Positions 5,761 through 9,643 of a DNA stretch of 9,643 nt are shown here, one piece after another. Each line of letters opens with the position of its first letter. The stretch's first letter is position 1. Made by a program: the position numbers and the translations under genes. The DNA is from an uncultured Lachnospiraceae bacterium (lineage in GTDB: Bacteria > Bacillota > Clostridia > Lachnospirales > Lachnospiraceae), in assembly GCA_902783305.1 (NCBI GenBank), contig CACZQU010000030.1, positions 1-9,643 on the forward strand, given 5' to 3'. The notes under the pieces were generated by a model. It did no database searches. It was given only the letters and a program-made list of their open reading frames with translations, and had not been told where the DNA came from.

Positions 5761-7566
5761 TTACAGTTCCATCAACCGTTCAAAAATATCCCGGGGAACA
5801 TAAGGCTGCTGATTATAGATCGGCTCTCCCAGGCAGGTCTTTGGATAGGCATAGGTTCCGGGATCCATCCGGATCTCCAGAAGGACAGGACCTTTCTCCT
5901 TCAGAAGTGAAAAGGCCTCTGCCAGGCCGCCCTCCGGAGCCTCAGCCAGATCCACTGCCCCGGCCCTGATCCCATAAGCCTCGGCGATCCGGGTAAAGCT
6001 TGCGGAGGTGAATCCGCCCTCCGGAGAGGTCCCTTCGTAGCAATCCGAAAAATAGTCTCTCTGCAAATGCCGGATCATCCCCAGGGACTGGTTGTTCATC
6101 ACAATGATGCGGATCGGAATCTGCTCTCTTACCACCCACTGAAGCTCCTGGAGATTCATCTGAAACGCGCCGTCTCCGCAGATACACGCCACCGGAGCTT
6201 TGCAGGCATAGTAAGCGCCGACCGCGGCCGGAAGTCCGTACCCCATAGCTCCATGCCCGCCGGAAAAAAGAAGCTTCTGACCCTCATGGTGCCGGAAGGA
6301 CTGATAGGTCCACACCATATGCTGGCCGACATCCACGCCTATGCCGCGGGCATCGGCAAGGAGGCCGCTGATGGACTCCACCGCCCGGTTGGGGCGGCGT
6401 TCCGGGTCTTCCCTGTCCACCCCGTCGAGCTCCTCCCTGATCACACAGGCAGCTTCAAACCATTCATGGAAGCGGCCTTTTTCATTCCAGGGATCCTTCT
6501 CCTGGTCCGGCTTCTCCATGAGCCCTCTCAGCGCTTCGGCCACCCTGTTGGCATCAGCCGGGAAGCAGTCCTCCTGCCCGCTTTCATGGATGCGGCGCTT
6601 CAGGTTCGCCTCATCGATATCGATCCGGATGAGAGCCGCTTCCCTGGCGAATTCCTTCATCTTCGTCCCGATCTGCCGGGTACACAGGGAAATGCCGAAG
6701 CAGAGCAGCAGATCACTCTTCGCCCCGGCAATCATGTTTGCTTTGCGATGGCCGTATGCCCCGCCGATGCATCCAAAATTCAGCGGATCATCCGAGGCCA
6801 TGACGCAGCAGGCCGGAACGCTGGTCACGACGGGAATCTGAAGCTCCCGGGCAAAAGAAAGGAGATCCCTTGCGCCCTGCTCATTCATCCCGTTTCCCAG
6901 CATGATCACCGGCCGCGAGGAAGTACGGAGGGCTTTCCGGATGCACAGAACCGCTTTTTCCTCCTCCAGGGCTGCTTTGCTTCCCGATCCGCCCTCTGCA
7001 CAAAGAAGAGCACCTGCCTGCGGCTCCGGATCGAAATCCGTCTGTGTGATCTGTGCCCTCTGAATATTCATCGGCAGGTCCAGAAGAACCGGTCCTCTCC
7101 TGCCATCCATCGCAATCTCGTAAGCCAGATTCAGCTCCCGGACGATCTGCTCCGGATCCCGGATCTGCACCGCGTATTTCGTCACGGGCTTTGCCATGGA
7201 GAGAATATCGATCTCCTGGAAGCCCTGCTGCCGAAGGCCTTCAATGCCGGAGTATTCATAGGTATTGAGCTGTCCGGTAAAAAAAATCACCGGGAGAGAA
7301 TCAAAATACGCCTCAGCGATTCCGGACAGAAGATTGACTGCCCCCGGCCCGCTGGTCGCATAAGCACAGGCACAGCCTCCGCTCATCTGGGCATAACCGC
7401 AGGCGGCAAATGCCGCTCCCTGCTCGTGATAGCTCGAATGGGAGCGGATCCCTGGTGTATGGGAAAAAGAATCTACCAGGTGGGCGATCATCGTCCCCTG
7501 GTAGCCAAATACCTCCGTAATTCCTTTTTCCACCAGAAACTGCGCAATATAATCTGAAAGCTTCAT
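5761..7566 (-). CDS. Thiamine-diphosphate enzyme, acetolactate-synthase-like
   Basis: Protein of 601 residues with the three-domain layout of the acetolactate synthase / pyruvate oxidase family. The N-terminal Pyr domain has the catalytic glutamate E48 in YHEQGAAFAACGYA and the ATSGPGAVNLL segment. The middle domain contains PVIMLGNGMN and GCIGGAYGHRKAN. The C-terminal PP domain has the ThDP/Mg motif from GDG (464-466) to NN (491-492), with FQMNLQELQWVV between them. The PP domain is very close to acetolactate synthase. However, the usual GYPGG near the N-terminus is GYQGT (21-25), the C-terminus differs, and no ilvN-like regulatory subunit or branched-chain gene is near. The ATG at 7564-7566 is preceded by AAAGG. 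The stop of the upstream fusion gene is 12 bp away and an SDR follows, so this is an operon. Acetolactate synthase proper is possible, but a specialised carboligase or decarboxylase in sugar or polyol metabolism, like YerE in yersiniose synthesis, fits the neighbours better. Confidence 0.88.
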   Translation of the reverse strand: MKLSDYIAQFLVEKGITEVFGYQGTMIAHLVDSFSHTPGIRSHSSYHEQGAAFAACGYAQMSGGCACAYATSGPGAVNLLSGIAEAYFDSLPVIFFTGQLNTYEYSGIEGLRQQGFQEIDILSMAKPVTKYAVQIRDPEQIVRELNLAYEIAMDGRRGPVLLDLPMNIQRAQITQTDFDPEPQAGALLCAEGGSGSKAALEEEKAVLCIRKALRTSSRPVIMLGNGMNEQGARDLLSFARELQIPVVTSVPACCVMASDDPLNFGCIGGAYGHRKANMIAGAKSDLLLCFGISLCTRQIGTKMKEFAREAALIRIDIDEANLKRRIHESGQEDCFPADANRVAEALRGLMEKPDQEKDPWNEKGRFHEWFEAACVIREELDGVDREDPERRPNRAVESISGLLADARGIGVDVGQHMVWTYQSFRHHEGQKLLFSGGHGAMGYGLPAAVGAYYACKAPVACICGDGAFQMNLQELQWVVREQIPIRIIVMNNQSLGMIRHLQRDYFSDCYEGTSPEGGFTSASFTRIAEAYGIRAGAVDLAEAPEGGLAEAFSLLKEKGPVLLEIRMDPGTYAYPKTCLGEPIYNQQPYVPRDIFERLMEL

Positions 7567-7578
7567 CCTTTCATCCTT

Positions 7579-8919
7579 TCAAATCCCGGGACTGGTGTCT
7601 GACCGTTTTTCCGCCGTCATACGGTCTTCCCAGGCAGCACTGAGCATCTGCGCCAGAGCAAAAGACTCTCCGCAGAACAGGCGGGCATTATCCGTACGCT
7701 GGTCACTGATCATGATCATCATTTCCTGAAGCAGATACCTCAGGCCGTTCCCCTCAAAATTAAAGCAGAAGCGCTTAAGGGGGGTCGTTCCATGAATCCT
7801 CGCCTCAAAATACCCGGTATTCCACCAGTCATCGGGAACGGTAATCCTCCCCTCGCTGCCGATGATCACAAGCCCGTTCGGCATGTCCAGGCCGCCGGAG
7901 GCTTCAACATGCGCAAGCACACTGTCATAGCGGATATGGATATCCGCCAGCTGCTCCTCCCCCTCCTGATTCAGGGCGGTAAACTGGCGGATCTCCTTCC
8001 ACTCTGTCCCCAGAAGCTTAAGCACCGCGCACAAGGGATAGATCAGGACATCCTTGAAATCAGTGGCTCCCGGAAGAAATTCCCGCGAAATCGTACATCG
8101 GACGGACATCACTTTTCCGATCAGCCCGCCGTGAACCTGCCAGGCCAGCTGATTGAAGGCTCTGAGATAGACCAGCGGAATTCTCTCAAAAAGGATCACT
8201 CCCTTTTGTCTGGCAAGATTCATCAGCTCCTTCAACAATTCAGGATCCGTGGAAATCGGCGCGTCACTGATCACATATTTCCCTGCGCTCAGGGCGTGCC
8301 TCACAAATCTCTCCCTTTCCTCTCCGGCATAGTGGACATATACGATTTCGATGCTGTCGAGGAATTCTTCCATGCTGTCCACGCTGGCATCCAGCTCATA
8401 TTTCTCACAGAATTTTTTCGCTGTCTCCTTGTTTTCCGAAAACACACAGAGGGTATGAAGCCCGCTCACATACCGGGATTCCCAGATCATTCCCCCGTCC
8501 CAGAGCGTATCCGTGATGATCCCGATCCGGTAGGTTTTGCCCTCGGTCCGCAGCTGCGTACTGGAGATGTTCTTGGTTCTCTCCAGATAAACCACATCGC
8601 AGTAGTCCTTCAGATAGTCGAACTTCCCTGTCCAGTCAGAGCCCAGCACAAGCAGATCCACACCGTACTTCAGGATATCGCTCAGCTTCTGCCCCTGATA
8701 CTCTTCAATGATGATTTCATCGGCAAAGCCGGTCTTTCTGACATTCTCAATCCGCGTAAGGAGACTGTCCCGGACATTCAGCTTTCCCCGTTCGATATCA
8801 TAGCTTTCGCTTGTCACTCCGACAATCAGGTAATCTCCAAGCTCTTTTGCTCTTTTCAGAATATTGTAATGTCCTTTATGAAATAGGTCAAATGTCCCAT
8901 ACGTAATCACCCGTCTCAT
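7579..8919 (-). CDS. Fusion of TagD-like cytidylyltransferase and Gfo/Idh/MocA-type domain
   Basis: Protein of 446 residues. Residues 1-128 match glycerol-3-phosphate cytidylyltransferase (TagD) throughout: YGTFDLFHKGH carries the HxGH motif (14-17), followed by LVLGSDWTGKFDYL (90-103) and the RTxxISST signature (114-121). This half should transfer CMP from CTP to a polyol or sugar phosphate. Residues about 130-440 resemble Gfo/Idh/MocA oxidoreductases: ALSAGKYVISDAPIS (209-223), GLIGKV, DVLIYPL, and GSEGRITVPDDWWNTGYFE typical of the C-terminal sheet. The dinucleotide-binding glycine motif is poor (GIITDTLWDGG), the TPxxxH segment is absent, and the usual EKP is DAP (219-221). The second half may therefore be catalytically altered or regulatory. 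The ATG at 8917-8919 has GAGGTG upstream. It is the first gene of a three-gene set with the ThDP enzyme and SDR. The exact substrate is unknown. Confidence 0.88.
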   Translation of the reverse strand: MRRVITYGTFDLFHKGHYNILKRAKELGDYLIVGVTSESYDIERGKLNVRDSLLTRIENVRKTGFADEIIIEEYQGQKLSDILKYGVDLLVLGSDWTGKFDYLKDYCDVVYLERTKNISSTQLRTEGKTYRIGIITDTLWDGGMIWESRYVSGLHTLCVFSENKETAKKFCEKYELDASVDSMEEFLDSIEIVYVHYAGEERERFVRHALSAGKYVISDAPISTDPELLKELMNLARQKGVILFERIPLVYLRAFNQLAWQVHGGLIGKVMSVRCTISREFLPGATDFKDVLIYPLCAVLKLLGTEWKEIRQFTALNQEGEEQLADIHIRYDSVLAHVEASGGLDMPNGLVIIGSEGRITVPDDWWNTGYFEARIHGTTPLKRFCFNFEGNGLRYLLQEMMIMISDQRTDNARLFCGESFALAQMLSAAWEDRMTAEKRSDTSPGI

Positions 8920-8950
8920 GCTTCACCTCAGGCGTCCTTTCCGCGCTTGC

Positions 8951-8991
8951 GGCTGCGCGCAGCCCTGGAATGCACAGACCCTTATGGTCTG
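8951..8991 (-). other. Two inverted repeats in the leader of the cytidylyltransferase fusion gene
   Basis: CAGACC/GGTCTG with a five-base loop (8975-8991) and the perfect palindrome GGCTGCGCGCAGCC (8951-8964) lie in the 81-bp gap between the membrane-protein gene and the fusion gene. No T-run follows either one on the minus strand and no convincing promoter is seen in the gap. The three-gene set may be transcribed together with the upstream gene, with these hairpins acting as processing or stability elements. Confidence 0.35.
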
Positions 8992-9000
8992 ATTTTCCAC

Positions 9001-9643
9001 TCAGAATGTACCGTCCAGATCTGTATTCAGCATTGACGGGATGGTTCTCGCTTCGACCTGCGCGAATTCACCGGTTACATCGATGATATCCTCCGGCGCG
9101 GCAAAACCGCTCTTCTGATAGGGTCTGTTCGCCGGCATTCTTCTCTCCGCCGTTCTCCTGCGGGCTTTCCTGCTGTCAGTATACCTTGGCCGGCGGTAAG
9201 TCATCCTTTCCGCTTCATCATACCGCTCCTCCGGGAAATCGTTCTCCTCATTCTCCCGCGGAACATAACCCGCGCGGGGGGCCGGCTCGGTATGCTCATG
9301 AACTCCATAGACGTTGTAGCCTACAGATTCGTCGTCCGCCACGTCATAAGCCTGCTCCCCCTGTCCGTAATCCGATCTGCGGGCCAGGGAAATCGAGCGT
9401 CTCTTATATGCCGGCGCAGAAGGGTTCCTTACCGTCATCGTCTCGTCCAGCGCGGCAGGCTTCGTCTCCGCTTCCTTTTCGCTCCTGAATAAAATAAACC
9501 CGACAAGCTGCATGAATTTTGTATAAATCCAGTTGACCGGGGGACTAGCGAGAATCACGACCATAACCAGGGACAAAAGCAAAGCTCCCCACCATGTCAT
9601 CAGCAGCGGGATCTGCAGAATGTTCAGTCCGTTAAGCACAATC
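9001..9643 (-). CDS. Unidentified membrane protein with long charged tail (N-terminus beyond window)
   Basis: The frame is open to the right edge (the codon before the GTG at 9637-9639 is ATT), so the true start probably lies outside; 213 residues are visible. Counting from that GTG, a clear membrane helix (about 8-33, with LLLSLVMVVIL) is followed by a short second hydrophobic stretch (about 35-51, ending FILF). About 160 residues follow that are rich in Arg, Glu, Asp, Tyr and Pro. They include a basic cluster (RKARRRTAERR, about 158-168) and acidic patches (ENEENDFPEERYDEAE), and are probably disordered and cytoplasmic. No family is recognised. It is on the same strand as the downstream three-gene set with an 81-bp gap, so a shared transcript is possible, but nothing shows a shared function. 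Confidence 0.7.
   Translation of the reverse strand, partial: IVLNGLNILQIPLLMTWWGALLLSLVMVVILASPPVNWIYTKFMQLVGFILFRSEKEAETKPAALDETMTVRNPSAPAYKRRSISLARRSDYGQGEQAYDVADDESVGYNVYGVHEHTEPAPRAGYVPRENEENDFPEERYDEAERMTYRRPRYTDSRKARRRTAERRMPANRPYQKSGFAAPEDIIDVTGEFAQVEARTIPSMLNTDLDGTF

Noticed and set aside
6067..7557. Long plus-strand open frame (496 codons) opposite the ThDP enzyme gene
   Set aside because: It is antisense to a gene with clear family motifs, has no family features of its own, and reflects GC-rich codon use on the other strand.
7792..8886. Plus-strand open frame (364 codons) opposite the cytidylyltransferase fusion
   Set aside because: Same reason: an antisense shadow with no recognisable domain.

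Overview
The window looks like chromosomal DNA of a Gram-positive anaerobe of class Clostridia, probably Lachnospiraceae or a close relative. This is inferred from the strong AGGAGG-type ribosome binding sites, a PerR-type regulator beside a 'reverse' rubrerythrin, the rpmG-secE-nusG-rplK-rplA gene order, a zinc-ribbon L33 and moderate GC. Species cannot be named from the sequence alone.

Layout from left to right. (1) 1-636, minus: the 5' part of metG (methionyl-tRNA synthetase), cut by the window edge. (2) 637-1058: a divergent intergenic region with a promoter for each side and two copies of an imperfect GC-rich repeat. (3) 1059-2094, plus: perR and a reverse rubrerythrin, an oxidative-stress pair ending at a strong terminator (2193-2240). 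(4) 4737-2249, minus: rpmG, secE, nusG, rplK and rplA, driven by a good sigma-A-type promoter at 4912-4940 with a long structured leader. This cluster ends after rplA, without the usual rplJ-rplL. Two nearly identical stem-loops precede rplK and rplA and look like paired L1 operators. NusG carries a 65-residue acidic N-terminal extension. (5) 8919-4999, minus: a tight three-gene set. It encodes a TagD-like cytidylyltransferase fused to a divergent Gfo/Idh/MocA domain, an acetolactate-synthase-like ThDP enzyme, and a short-chain dehydrogenase. (6) 9643-9001, minus: the C-terminal part of an unidentified membrane protein with a long charged tail.

How the parts may work together. PerR would sense peroxide and rubrerythrin would reduce it. 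The ribosomal/secretion/elongation cluster is housekeeping, with L1 probably repressing it at two points on the mRNA. The three-gene set is the most novel part. A C-C bond-forming or decarboxylating ThDP enzyme, one or two oxidoreductases and a CTP-dependent nucleotidyltransferase are the activities needed to build an unusual CDP-activated polyol or branched sugar, perhaps for a cell-surface polymer. The product cannot be read from the sequence.
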